Below, piece after piece: positions 17,569 to 26,235 of a DNA stretch of 64,000 nt. Both the position numbers and the translations under genes were made by a program. The notes beneath the pieces are model-generated. The model saw only the letters and a list, made by a program, of their open reading frames with translations, did no database searches and was not told where the DNA came from. The stretch is from positions 62,001-126,000 of the forward strand of contig JAQBXK010000001.1 of assembly GCA_027625145.1 (NCBI GenBank). The letters run 5' to 3'. Position 1 is the stretch's first letter. Each line of letters opens with the position of its first letter. The stretch comes from Pseudomonadota bacterium (GTDB lineage Bacteria > Pseudomonadota > Alphaproteobacteria > Puniceispirillales > Marisalimonadaceae).

Positions 17569-18351
17569 ATGAGTATTTTGGGCGTCGAATTATTTAAAGG
17601 AGAACGGGCACTGGTTACCGGTGCTGCATCAAATATTGGGCGCTCGATTGCTGTAAGGCTTGCAGGCGAGGGGGCGGAAGTGACAATTACCGACGTTGAT
17701 AGTAGACGTCTTTCGCAGGTTGCTGATGAGGTGGCTAAAGTTGGTATGGTACCCCGCACACTTGTTGCAGACCTTTCGGACAAAGTGGGCTGGCGCACAG
17801 TTTGGGAGTTTGTAGAAGCCAATCCGCCTGCAATTTTTGTTCACTCTGCATGTCCACCACGACATGAAAAAGATACTCCGTTAAGTGTTTCTGAAGATAC
17901 CTTTGATGCCATGTTGAATACTAACTTACGATCTGGCTTTCTTTTAGGGCGTGAAGTTGCATCCGCCATGCGCCAAGATAAAGTAGCTGGACGAATTCTT
18001 TATGTAACATCGTTGCATGCGACTGAACCGAGAAATCTACCACACTACTCCGCGTCAAAAGCTGGTATGACAATGATGCTGAAAGAGCTTGCACGTGAAC
18101 TTGGGCCGTCAGGTGTTCGGGTAAATGGAATAGCGCCGGGCGCAATTCCAGGTGGAGGATTCTCCACTAGCGAGGATACGTTTCAGCCAAAACGGAAAAT
18201 TCCATTAGGAAGGTTTGGAAACGCAGATGATATTGCACGCTCAGCAATGGCAATTCTTTCAAATGATTTGATGGGCTATGTGACAGGGACAACATTAGTC
18301 GTCGATGGCGGGTTGCAGTTGTTTAACTGGATTGATTTGCCAAGTACCTAA
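17569..18351 (+). CDS. SDR-family oxidoreductase
   Basis: A 260-residue classical short-chain dehydrogenase: cofactor loop G-A-A-S-N-I-G (18-24), Ser148 in 'VTSLHA', Tyr160 and Lys164 in 'YSASK', and the C-terminal 'GTTLVVDGG'. The usual N-N-A-G after beta-4 is replaced by 'VHSACPP'. It would oxidise or reduce a hydroxyl/keto group with NAD(P). GAAGGA upstream supports the ATG. Codon use is more GC-rich than the flanking chromosomal genes, which fits transfer with the accessory region. The substrate is unknown. Confidence 0.88.
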   Translation: MSILGVELFKGERALVTGAASNIGRSIAVRLAGEGAEVTITDVDSRRLSQVADEVAKVGMVPRTLVADLSDKVGWRTVWEFVEANPPAIFVHSACPPRHEKDTPLSVSEDTFDAMLNTNLRSGFLLGREVASAMRQDKVAGRILYVTSLHATEPRNLPHYSASKAGMTMMLKELARELGPSGVRVNGIAPGAIPGGGFSTSEDTFQPKRKIPLGRFGNADDIARSAMAILSNDLMGYVTGTTLVVDGGLQLFNWIDLPST

Positions 18352-18563
18352 AGTGCTAGATTTTTTTTAGTCAAAGTATTGATTTTCAACCTAAGTCTTA
18401 TGACTTCTGCAAATAAAACAAGACTGGCGATAGGCCAGATTACTACAAATAGACATACATTTATCTCCTCGTAAGTAATACCTATTAATCCGCCAACATC
18501 GTATAAAAGCCTTACGCAAAAGTTAAATGTAATATCAATCCACTCTATTCCGCTATTAGCCAT
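18348..18563 (-). CDS. small two-helix membrane protein
   Basis: A 71-residue protein with hydrophobic stretches around 'FNFCVRLLYDVGGLIGI' and 'EINVCLFVVIWPIASLVLFAEVI', and a basic C-terminal tail. It converges with the SDR gene, sharing four bases at the stops. No family is recognised; the second segment looks like a real membrane helix, and GGAGAAAA lies upstream of the ATG. It is probably a true small gene. Confidence 0.5.
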   Translation of the reverse strand: MANSGIEWIDITFNFCVRLLYDVGGLIGITYEEINVCLFVVIWPIASLVLFAEVIRLRLKINTLTKKNLAL

Positions 18564-18606
18564 TTATTTTTCTCCAAATTTGATTTAAGTTTGTATTATA
18601 ATTATG

Positions 18607-18629
18607 ACTAAATCTTGTTATGATTTAGT
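18607..18629. repeat. perfect 8-bp inverted repeat with 7-base loop
   Basis: ACTAAATC and GATTTAGT flank TTGTTAT. It lies upstream of the small membrane protein in a stretch (18564-18843) with no convincing gene. It could be an operator, or the end of a transcript, because it is followed by AGTTTAAAC; there is no strong T run. Confidence 0.35.
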
Positions 18630-18843
18630 TTAAACAGATTATTGTTCTTATTACTCGTCTATATCAGGGAAAGCATTACTTCACCATTAATGAATAGGGC
18701 TAAAATAGCTTGCTTTAGAGCAAAAAAATCTTGTAAAAGTCTTGTAAATTTTTTGACAGCTTCTCCTCACAATAAAAACAACCTTCTGGTTGCAATCTGG
18801 TTGGAAAAGTACTTTTTTATTTTTTCACCATCAAGGCACTAGA

Positions 18844-19725
18844 TTAGCTCTTTTCAAGAAGGTCAATTAATTTTCTGACTTTCAGGGGCATAAACTTTTT
18901 GTCTGGGTAAACGACATAAACACCGCGCTCAGGGGCTGCAGGATATCCGGGCAAGATATGTATTAGATCGCCATCTTTGATCTCAGTTCTACAGCAGAAT
19001 TGAGGCAGAAGGGAAAGGCCGACCCCTTTTATACAGGCTTCTTTCATCATGCTGGCGCTATTTGCGTAGAGAGCTGGAGAAAGATTCAGCGATGCTCCTT
19101 TGCCATCCTGATCTGTGTATGACCATAGAGATGGGTTGGCAGCATTCGAATAACAGATAAAAGGCCAATTAGACAGGTCTTTTGGGTTAGATGGTTCACC
19201 TAATTTCTCAATTAGCCTTGGCGATGCGCACATCAGTAAGGGAAAATCAGAAATACGTTTGGCTATAAGCCCTGAGTCTTCGAGTATGCCAATCCTAACT
19301 ACCAGATCATAACCTTCTTCGATTAGGTGAACACGCTTATCGTCAAAATCGACATCGAGAATTACATCTGGATAGAGCGCAGCAAATTTTGCCATCGGTT
19401 TAGCCAGAAACAACTCGCCATAGGACATCGGGACATTGATCTTTAATCTACCTTTCGGCGTGGACTGTTCATTATCTAGTTCCTCGAGCACTTCATTGAG
19501 ATGCTCCTCACTTTGTTTCACTTCAGCATTTATCTTTAGTGCAGCATTTGTAGGGGTGACCGTCCTCGTTGTGCGATGAAATAGGCGCAGTTTCATCTTT
19601 CTTTCAAGCATCTTGACATGCTTACCCACTGCAGCGCCTGACATATCTAATTTTCGTGCAGCCTTAGTGAAACTGCCCTCCTGAATAATTACTTTAAGGA
19701 CATGAAAGGATGGATGAACAAACAT
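18844..19725 (-). CDS. LysR-family transcriptional regulator
   Basis: The 293-residue protein has an N-terminal winged helix-turn-helix (residues about 1-60; 'VIIQEGSFTKAARKLDMSGAAVGKHVKMLE') followed by a LysR substrate-binding domain ('GRLKINVPMSYGELFLAKPM', 'YDLVVRIGILEDSGLIAKRI', 'GVGLSLLPQF'). It is divergent from the DoxX-azoreductase-pirin genes with a 100-base intergenic region, the standard arrangement for a LysR activator of the neighbouring genes. The likely signal is a quinone or electrophile, by analogy with similar clusters; this is inference. Confidence 0.92.
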   Translation of the reverse strand: MFVHPSFHVLKVIIQEGSFTKAARKLDMSGAAVGKHVKMLERKMKLRLFHRTTRTVTPTNAALKINAEVKQSEEHLNEVLEELDNEQSTPKGRLKINVPMSYGELFLAKPMAKFAALYPDVILDVDFDDKRVHLIEEGYDLVVRIGILEDSGLIAKRISDFPLLMCASPRLIEKLGEPSNPKDLSNWPFICYSNAANPSLWSYTDQDGKGASLNLSPALYANSASMMKEACIKGVGLSLLPQFCCRTEIKDGDLIHILPGYPAAPERGVYVVYPDKKFMPLKVRKLIDLLEKS

Positions 19726-19826
19726 ATTATAAACTAAAAATTTATTATCATTAAACTTAAGTGATCTTTATAAAAATATTAATTACATTATATTCTCTAT
19801 TAGTCAACACACTAATGGAGAAACCA

Positions 19827-20270
19827 ATGTCAAATTCAACATCATATTCAATTGAGCAATCATGGGGGCTTAGCCTCTTGCGTATTCATCTTGGTGTCAT
19901 TCTGCTTGCTCATGGATGGCTAAAAATTTCTGTTTTCACAATAGCTGGAACTGTTGGATATTTTGCTAGCCTCGGCCTACCCAGCATTTTTGCTTATCTC
20001 ATTATTTTTGGAGAAGTTGCAGGCGGCATCGCCCTGATCCTTGGAATACAGACACGCCTTGCCGCGTTCTTTTCAGTGCCGGTCTTACTTGGAGCAACTT
20101 TTTTTCACTTGGATAATGGCTGGCTATTTTCTGCTGATGGAGGTGGCTGGGAGTTTCCAGCATCGCTGACCATCATTGCAATTGCTGTTGCTTTAATGGG
20201 CTCGGGGAAAAGGCTTCAAGTAAATTTCAATCCCTTAGATACTTATCTGCCTAAGCAAATGCGGGGCTGA
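19827..20270 (+). CDS. DoxX-family membrane protein
   Basis: About 147 residues with four membrane helices. DoxX markers: 'SLLRIHLGVILLAHGWLKI' at the N terminus, 'FGEVAGGIALILGIQTRLAAF' in the middle and a 'DGGGWEF' loop. I place the start at ATG 19827 because GGAG lies six bases before it; longer frames start at 19815 or 19761. DoxX proteins often accompany azoreductase or pirin genes in oxidative/quinone stress clusters. It is divergent from the LysR gene. Confidence 0.88.
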   Translation: MSNSTSYSIEQSWGLSLLRIHLGVILLAHGWLKISVFTIAGTVGYFASLGLPSIFAYLIIFGEVAGGIALILGIQTRLAAFFSVPVLLGATFFHLDNGWLFSADGGGWEFPASLTIIAIAVALMGSGKRLQVNFNPLDTYLPKQMRG

Positions 20271-20346
20271 GCCTTAACACATAATTTGGGACGGGTTTCG
20301 TTCATATCCCTCCATATCCAGTCATTCTAAATAGGAGTATAAAACA

Positions 20347-20988
20347 ATGACCAATCTACTTATTCTTGAAACATCTGCACGCAGTTCTTCAATCTCAACA
20401 GCGCTCGCTCATGAATTTATTGAAAAACTTGCCTTGAATGCTGTTGAGCTAAATCTCAAGACTCGTAATCTTAATTCTGATCAATTACAAAACCTTGATG
20501 AAGAGATGACAACTGCCCTCCGTGCTGGTGTAAAAAATCCGACATAATTACAAGCTAAAACCATAGCGCAATCTGATGCAATGATTGGTGAGATTGACGC
20601 TGCAGACATAGTCCTCATAGCTGCTCCCATGCATAATTTTACCATTTCCGCCCAGTTGCGTACATATATCGACTACATCACCCGACCCGGAAAAACTTTT
20701 GGTTACACAGAAGCAGGCCCGAAAGGTCTTCTTGTTGATAGGCCTGTTTATATCATCTCGACGCGTGGCGGCCAGTATGGTGATGGGGCACCTGACAAAC
20801 CTAACCCTTACGATTTTCAGTCTAGTTATCTTCGCCACATCCTTAGTTTCATCGGCCTCACATCGGTTGAAGTCATTGCCGCTAATGGGATGGATATGGG
20901 AGATAAGCCTCAGGCTGAAGGTCTTGCTGCGGCCCGCACAAAGATTGATGCTATTGTTAAAGCCAAAGTAACTGAACTAGCAGCTTAA
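20347..20988 (+). pseudogene. FMN-dependent NADH azoreductase (AcpD-like) with in-frame stop
   Basis: The frame from ATG 20347 to 20988 reads through as a normal azoreductase of about 213 residues apart from one TAA at 20545-20547 (codon 67). Before the stop: 'LLILETSARSSSISTALAHEF', the flavodoxin-like FMN loop. After it: 'ADIVLIAAPMHNFTISAQLRTYIDYI' and 'ISTRGGQYG', typical of AcpD/AzoR. A single C-to-T change (CAA to TAA) would explain the lesion. A downstream ATG at 20581 could start a C-terminal fragment, but this would lack the FMN phosphate loop. Its neighbours are DoxX and pirin. Confidence 0.85.
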
Positions 20989-21011
20989 TTTAAGATTATA
21001 GGAGATAAATC

Positions 21012-21716
21012 ATGATTACACGTTACGCATTTGCAGACCTTGGTGGTGCTAATCACGGATGGCTTAATGCCAAGCATCATTTTAGCTTTGCTAATTACTA
21101 TGATCCACAGAAGCTCAGCTATGGTGAATTAATGGTTATAAATGATGATATAATCGCACCTCATACAGGTTTTGATACACACTCTCATAGTGATATGGAA
21201 ATCATAACTTATGTGCGTAAAGGAGCAATTACACATAAAGATAATAAAGGGAATGAAGGTAGAACTACTGCTGGAAATATTCAGGTTATGAGTGCTGGGA
21301 CTGGAATATTACATTCTGAATATAATTTAGAAGATGAAGAAACAAATATTTACCAAATTTGGATAAAACCAAAAACAACAGGCATTAAACCTGACTGGGA
21401 TATGGCTGAATTTCCAAAAAAACCAGTTACAAAATATTTGCCACTACTAGTATCTGGAGATAAAAAAGCGCCATTAAATATCAATCAAGATGCTAGAATT
21501 TATGCTGGACGAATTAATAAAGGAGATGAGATAACTCACAATATTATTGGTAAAGCATATTTATTAATTGCTGAGGGAGAAGCAATGGTCAATCACCTTC
21601 ATGCAAAAAAGGGTGACGGCATAGCAATAACTGATGAGGTCGCTATAACTTTAAAGGCAAAGACTGAGGCTGAATTACTGATTATTGAAGTTCCAGGCAT
21701 TTCAGATGCCAGATAA
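21012..21716 (+). CDS. pirin-family protein (quercetinase-like cupin)
   Basis: The 234-residue protein carries the pirin N-terminal cupin: His57 and His59 ('FDTHSHSDMEI'), His101 and Glu103 ('GTGILHSEYN'), the metal site of YhaK-type pirins, with 'EGRTTAGNIQVMSAGTG' before it. The family includes quercetin dioxygenases and redox sensors. It follows the azoreductase gene with a GGAGA ribosome site, and a hairpin terminator stands after the stop. The first 100 bases are richer in G+C than the remainder, which looks like the AT-rich host genes. Confidence 0.92.
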   Translation: MITRYAFADLGGANHGWLNAKHHFSFANYYDPQKLSYGELMVINDDIIAPHTGFDTHSHSDMEIITYVRKGAITHKDNKGNEGRTTAGNIQVMSAGTGILHSEYNLEDEETNIYQIWIKPKTTGIKPDWDMAEFPKKPVTKYLPLLVSGDKKAPLNINQDARIYAGRINKGDEITHNIIGKAYLLIAEGEAMVNHLHAKKGDGIAITDEVAITLKAKTEAELLIIEVPGISDAR

Positions 21717-21754
21717 ATCTCAATTCAAGGAATTCAGACAATTAGCCATGACCT

Positions 21755-21778
21755 AAGGATGGCTCTTTCATCCTTTTT
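21755..21778 (+). terminator. intrinsic terminator after pirin gene
   Basis: AAGGATG pairs with CATCCTT around a seven-base GCTCTTT loop, followed by TTT. It lies 39 bases after the pirin stop. The hairpin can also serve the convergent minus-strand gene ending at 21780. Confidence 0.7.
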
Positions 21779-21779
21779 A

Positions 21780-22035
21780 TTATTTTTTGATAATTGACCC
21801 TTCTTGGATAGATACCTTAGCCATTGCTTGCTCACTAAGTCCTTGCATGGCTTTCATAGTTTCTATTTTTTTCCCTGCAATTGTTATATTGTCAAAAAAT
21901 TCAATAATGAAACTACTATTATCGCCTGTTTTAAATAATGTTCTTTTGTCTTTTTCTTCATCAACATTCGAGCCAATAGCCTCAACTACAGCCCATAGAG
22001 AGGGCGCTAACAAAGTAAAAGTATATTTCTTCCAT
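21780..22035 (-). pseudogene. short unknown gene with one-base frameshift at its start
   Basis: The downstream frame (about 80 residues: 'LLAPSLWAVVEAIGSN', 'NSSFIIEFFDNITIAGKK', 'MQGLSEQAMAKVSI') has no ordinary start near its ribosome site. An AGGAGG lies correctly before an ATG at 22033-22035, but the following G puts that ATG one base out of frame; without it the reading would be M-K-K-Y-T-F-T-L-L-A-P. A weak TTG at 22013 could still start a shortened protein. It lies seven bases after the GYD-like gene on the same strand. No family is recognised. Confidence 0.5.
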
Positions 22036-22041
22036 ACAAAA

Positions 22042-22392
22042 TTATTCCTCCTGTGCTTTTTGTTTTGCGGATATGTAAGTTGCCATATTGTCAGAGGCTA
22101 ATTGAAAAACATCTTTCCATTCTTCTGCCTCAAATGCTCTAAACCAATTAAAACTAGAAAAAGCACCACTTGCATAAATTAAATTTGTAATAGCCGCCAT
22201 ATCTTTGTCATTTTTAGCTTTTACAATACACATAAAGTCAAAATCAGAATGATTTAGATATAAAAATTCAATAAACTTTGCTCCAAAAGCTTCAGCTAAT
22301 GGTTCGGTTATGATTCTTCTATTTTGAGGTTTATTTAGCATTGAAGCAGCAGTTTCTTGAGAAGTCTTCCCAAAAATTATGTATTTCTACAT
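22042..22392 (-). pseudogene. GYD-like small protein with stop at codon 2
   Basis: The frame would begin at ATG 22392, which has AAGG eight bases upstream, but codon 2 is TAG (22387-22389). From codon 3 on the product is clean for 114 residues: K-Y-I-I-F-G-K-T-S-Q-E-T-A-A, 'AEAFGAKFIEFLYLNHSDFDFMCIV' and 'AITNLIYASGAFSSFNWFRAF'. Length and pattern recall the GYD family (ferredoxin-like alpha/beta fold). An internal ATG at 22341 would give a truncated 99-residue product lacking the first strand. The downstream partner also has a lesion at its start. Confidence 0.55.
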
Positions 22393-22494
22393 ATCATTAT
22401 CCTTTGATTGATTAATTTATAGAAAATCATAAATAAATTAAATTTTATTAAAACTTAAATTTTAATATTTTTAGCTAAATATTAAAAATTTTTA

Positions 22495-23271
22495 TTATTC
22501 CCAGTTTGGTTTTCTTTTTTCTAAAAAAGCTTTAAGTCCTTCTTGTGCATCTGGTGTCATTGCTACATTGCAAAAATCTTCGACTGCATTTGCAACTCCT
22601 CTTCTATAATCAAGATCGTTAGTGCGCATAAAGGCAGCTCTTCCTAATCTAATAGCAGTAGGAGATTTTTTAGAAAATACACCAGCGACTTTTCTTGCTT
22701 CGTCTAACACATTAGCTTTTGGAACCTTCTTATTAATTAAACCCATTGATAATGCTTCATCTGCATCAAATGTACGACCACTAAAAAGTAAATCAAAAGC
22801 ACGATAGCGACCAATGATTTTTGGTAAATGATTAAAATGAATTGCAGGTAGTAAGCCTAAATCAATTTCAGGATATCCAAATGAAGCTTTGTCAGAAGCA
22901 ATAATAATATCGCATGAAATTGCTAATGTCATTCCTCCACCACGTGCAGCGCCATCTATAACAGCAATTGTAGGTTTATCCATCTTATATTGCGTGTCCC
23001 AAAGTTCTATATATAGCAATTCAAGAAATTTTCTAACTTCTAATATTGGTTTGTTTATCAAAATATCTAGATCCAGACCGGCACAAAATATATTTGGTAT
23101 AGAGCTACTTATCATTACAGCTAGCACATCTTTTTTATTATTTACTTCTTTTAAAGTAATTAAAATTTCATTGAGAAAATCTACGCTGAAAGCATTTATT
23201 GGTGAACGTTTTAAACGAATATCAGCTATTGAATTTTCAATGGCAAGATCTATGTATTTCTTTTTATTCAT
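22495..23271 (-). CDS. enoyl-CoA hydratase/isomerase family protein
   Basis: A 258-residue crotonase-fold protein: 'IRLKRSPINAFSVDFLNEI' (about 18-36), 'FCAGLDLDILINKP' (oxyanion-hole loop near residue 60), 'KPTIAVIDGAARGGGMTLAISCDIIIAS' (second oxyanion loop, about 98-125) and 'PEIDLGLLP'. It probably hydrates or isomerises an enoyl-CoA or related thioester. It lies on the opposite strand to the thiolase, ligase and second hydratase genes but in the same neighbourhood. The exact reaction in this broad family cannot be named. Confidence 0.88.
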   Translation of the reverse strand: MNKKKYIDLAIENSIADIRLKRSPINAFSVDFLNEILITLKEVNNKKDVLAVMISSSIPNIFCAGLDLDILINKPILEVRKFLELLYIELWDTQYKMDKPTIAVIDGAARGGGMTLAISCDIIIASDKASFGYPEIDLGLLPAIHFNHLPKIIGRYRAFDLLFSGRTFDADEALSMGLINKKVPKANVLDEARKVAGVFSKKSPTAIRLGRAAFMRTNDLDYRRGVANAVEDFCNVAMTPDAQEGLKAFLEKRKPNWE

Positions 23272-23457
23272 TTTAATCTCATTTATGTTTATTTTGTTAT
23301 AATAATATTATAGTTGATTCCAAAGGTCTTGATTTAAAATAAACATCTCAGTTACAGTCTTATTAGTGACTTCAGCTTGAAGTTTATTACTAAAACATTC
23401 AAGAGAAAAATGTTGATTTTAGCCTGTTAATTTTACTTCTTTAAAAGAGTTTTAAGA

Positions 23458-24105
23458 TCAAAATTTTCCATACTTCAAATAAGCTTGCTCTGGATCCATA
23501 CCGTCTAATATTGCTGAACGCATTTCATTTTCTGTTAACATTACCTTTTCTGTTTTATCCACTACTTCTTTAATAACTTCTTGAGGCACAATTACTGCGC
23601 CATCCATATCGGCAATAATATAATCTCCAGAACGAATTGTAACTGTACCAATAGTTATTGGATTTCCAAGTGAGTTATATTTCCACCTTTCAACAATATC
23701 AGCTGCTGTAGTAAGTCTGCAAAAAACTGGAAAACCAGCATTGATTATTTCTTCAACATCTCTACAGTGCCCATCCATTAAATACCCTTTTGTACCTTTA
23801 ACCATTAAGGCACGTGCAGATAATTCTCCCATAAGAGCAACAGCATGTGTATTGGGTTGACATACAAGAACCTTCCCACCTGGAACTTTTGATAAAACTT
23901 GAGACCATAAAAGCAAAGAATCATGGCGAGATAGAGTTTGGTCAATACAACCAGAAATAGTGTATATTTCACCAGCTAATTTTTGACCTCGCTCAAGCGC
24001 TTGGATCTCTGGAGGAAGTACACAGTTTCCATACCCCATTTCCCTAAGAACATCGTGAACAGCGCTAGCGTAACACTTTGAAAGACGAACACTTAGATCA
24101 ATCAT
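23458..24105 (-). CDS. RraA-like protein (HMG/CHA aldolase family)
   Basis: The 215-residue protein has the RraA fold signature 'ALMVKGTKGYLMDGHCRDVEEI', with Asp111, Arg115 and Asp116 as the metal and substrate residues of the aldolase class, and 'GELSARAL' before it. Members include 4-hydroxy-4-methyl-2-oxoglutarate/oxaloacetate lyases and the RNase E inhibitor RraA. Given the catabolic neighbours, an aldolase or decarboxylase role is more likely than RNase regulation. AGGAGGA before the ATG supports the start. Confidence 0.85.
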   Translation of the reverse strand: MIDLSVRLSKCYASAVHDVLREMGYGNCVLPPEIQALERGQKLAGEIYTISGCIDQTLSRHDSLLLWSQVLSKVPGGKVLVCQPNTHAVALMGELSARALMVKGTKGYLMDGHCRDVEEIINAGFPVFCRLTTAADIVERWKYNSLGNPITIGTVTIRSGDYIIADMDGAVIVPQEVIKEVVDKTEKVMLTENEMRSAILDGMDPEQAYLKYGKF

Positions 24106-24457
24106 TAAAATCCTCCTAATATATAAATATTATAAGGTTATGTAATTATCAAAAAAACTCAAATACAAATATTTTTTATATTAAAATCATAATTATTTTA
24201 ATCTTATAAAAAAAATTTAATTCTCTTGCTACTTTCTCATCTCTTCCATAATTTTTGTTTATGCCTTGTGAAATGGATGTTCTAAATCCTTGTTTAACTA
24301 GAAATATTTTACAACATAAATAATCATATTTTTTTACAACATAATATAGATATTCCTTGTTTTTATATCTAACGTATTAAATGAGAAAACTATGTTTAAT
24401 ATAAAAATAAAGTTCCTAAGTATGCTTAGATTTTTTTAAAGTATGGGAGGATAAAAA
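24106..24457. other. divergent intergenic region
   Basis: 352 bases between the divergent RraA-like and thiolase-like genes. It is very AT-rich with A/T runs and contains no convincing gene. It must hold the promoters of both genes; candidate AT-rich -10 boxes are too many to choose from. A strong GGGAGG site precedes the thiolase-like ATG. Confidence 0.6.
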
Positions 24458-25993
24458 ATGGATGAAACAAGAATACCAATATTGGTAGGAACCGGACAGG
24501 TAACTCAACGTGAACCAGATCCAGCCTTGGCTCTTTCCCCAATGGATTTGACTGCCGCATCGGGACGAAAGGCAGCTGAAGATAGCGGTGCAGGAGCCGC
24601 TCTTTTAAAGTCTTTAGATACTATCGTTTTACTCCGTTCCTTTTCTGATACGAGTTGGAGGTTTATCTGCCCATTTGGAAAATATGCTAATCCACCGCGT
24701 TCGTTAGCTAATCGTCTTGGCTTAGAAAACTCTACCCGTCTTATTTATACACACCCTGGTGGAAATATGCCTCAGTGGTGTGTCAATCGTATGTTTGAGA
24801 TGATAACGCGTGGAGAAATGGAAGCTGGAATGATTGCAGGCGGGGAAGCATTAGCAACCCAGAAGAATGCCCAACGAGGGGGCCTTAAACTTGACTGGAA
24901 TGAAGATCCTGGAGGCAGCTTTGAAGAATGGGGTGTAGATAAACGAGGATGGTCAGATATTGAAGATCGCCATCGTATGGCAGGTGCTATATTTGCCTAT
25001 CCAATGTTTGAGAATTCTATTCGCGGCGATAAAGGTCGTTCAATATCAGAGCATTCTCTTGAAATGGGCAGGCTGTTTTCTAATTTTGCTTCAGTTGCGG
25101 CTAATAACCCACTAGCAGATAGGAGACAAGGTTTTACAGCAAAGCAGATTGCAACAGTTAGCTCCTATAACCCGTATATAGGGTTCCCTTATACTAAGCT
25201 CATGAACTCCAATGCGTTTATTGATCAGTCTGCTGCAATTATTTTAACATCAGTTGCCAAAGCAAAAGAATTAGGTATCCTCAAGGAAAAATGGGTTTAT
25301 CTGCATGGGTGTGCTGATGCCTATGATCACTGGTATTTAAGTGATCGTATAAACTTTCATTCGTCGCCTGCAATGTCAAAAGTTGCTCAGGAGGCATTTG
25401 TAATGGCTGATTGCACATTAGCTGATATCGACGCGCTTGATTTATATAGTTGTTTTCCTTCGGCAGTGCAGATTGCGTGCGATGAAATGGGTGTGTCTCT
25501 AGATGATCCAAGAGGTCTTACAATTACTGGAGGGTTGCCTTATTTTGGTGGGCCAGGCAATAATTATGTTACGCACTCAATTGCTGAGATGATTAATAAG
25601 GTAAGAGCTCAGCCTGGTATTAAAGGACTAGTTACGGCTAATGGAAATTATGTAACGAAGCAGTCAGCTGGTATTTACTCTGCCGAACCAGCAGAGAAAC
25701 CATTCGCTCCAAAAGATCCGAGTATTTATCAGGCTGAAATTAATTCTCAAAAGGGGCCGTCTGTAACAGAGTTTGCAAATGGTGATGCGTCAATAGAAAC
25801 CTATACAATTATGCATGATCGTAAAGGACCTTCATTTGGAATTTTGTTTGGACGGCTTTCTGATGGAAGTCGCTTTATAGCAAATACGCCTGATGATGTT
25901 GAGTTAATGTTGAGTATGACATTGGAAGATTATTTGGGTGTCTCAGGGAAAGTAAAATGCGTTGAAGGTGTAAACGTCTTCAAGCCAAATTAA
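24458..25993 (+). CDS. acetyl-CoA acetyltransferase-like (SCP-x type thiolase fold)
   Basis: A 511-residue thiolase-superfamily protein. N-terminal 'PILVGTGQVTQREP', then 'LIYTHPGGNMPQWCVNRMFEMI' (given in part: HPGGNMPQ) where thiolases place the acyl-binding cysteine; a Cys is not at the usual spot. 'DALDLYSCFPSAVQIAC' and 'TITGGLPYFGGPGNNY' are standard for this subgroup. The last 100 residues form a small extra domain ('IMHDRKGPSFGILFGRL') as in DitF-like proteins. It probably acts on CoA thioesters in a degradation pathway with the ligase and hydratase downstream; thiolytic activity is uncertain without the cysteine. Confidence 0.82.
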   Translation: MDETRIPILVGTGQVTQREPDPALALSPMDLTAASGRKAAEDSGAGAALLKSLDTIVLLRSFSDTSWRFICPFGKYANPPRSLANRLGLENSTRLIYTHPGGNMPQWCVNRMFEMITRGEMEAGMIAGGEALATQKNAQRGGLKLDWNEDPGGSFEEWGVDKRGWSDIEDRHRMAGAIFAYPMFENSIRGDKGRSISEHSLEMGRLFSNFASVAANNPLADRRQGFTAKQIATVSSYNPYIGFPYTKLMNSNAFIDQSAAIILTSVAKAKELGILKEKWVYLHGCADAYDHWYLSDRINFHSSPAMSKVAQEAFVMADCTLADIDALDLYSCFPSAVQIACDEMGVSLDDPRGLTITGGLPYFGGPGNNYVTHSIAEMINKVRAQPGIKGLVTANGNYVTKQSAGIYSAEPAEKPFAPKDPSIYQAEINSQKGPSVTEFANGDASIETYTIMHDRKGPSFGILFGRLSDGSRFIANTPDDVELMLSMTLEDYLGVSGKVKCVEGVNVFKPN

Positions 25994-26015
25994 GATTCTG
26001 TTATTTTAATGTAAT

Positions 26016-26076
26016 GTCAAATTTAATTCTTTGATCCAATATTGATATAGTGAATTTTAACTATAGAATAGATAAT
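26016..26076 (+). repeat. degenerate copy of the integrase upstream region
   Basis: About 60 bases align without gaps to 13315-13375, the start region of the integrase gene, with roughly three quarters identical. Shared blocks include TTGATCCA, TATTGAT, AGTGA and TTTAACTAT. The integrase ATG is replaced by ATA and no integrase coding sequence follows. It looks like a decayed left end of another related element. The rest of 25994-26235 shows nothing else clear. Confidence 0.5.
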
Positions 26077-26235
26077 GTTCACAATCTTTACTTATGATAA
26101 AGGCCCTCTGATTATCAAATATATAAGCATTAGTATTAGTAATATAACTTAAAAGTTGACGGTTAGTATAGCAAATAATAGATTGTTACACATAATCTTC
26201 AAATAATTTTAGTTTAAACGCTTATGGAGGATCTG

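Noticed and set aside
18642-18842. 66-codon plus-strand frame between the small membrane protein and the LysR gene
   Set aside because: No ribosome site, no recognisable motif and a biased, phenylalanine/lysine-rich composition; treated as chance.
20548-20838. Minus-strand frame of 96 codons opposite the azoreductase
   Set aside because: It is antisense to clearly conserved azoreductase sequence and has no protein-like features.
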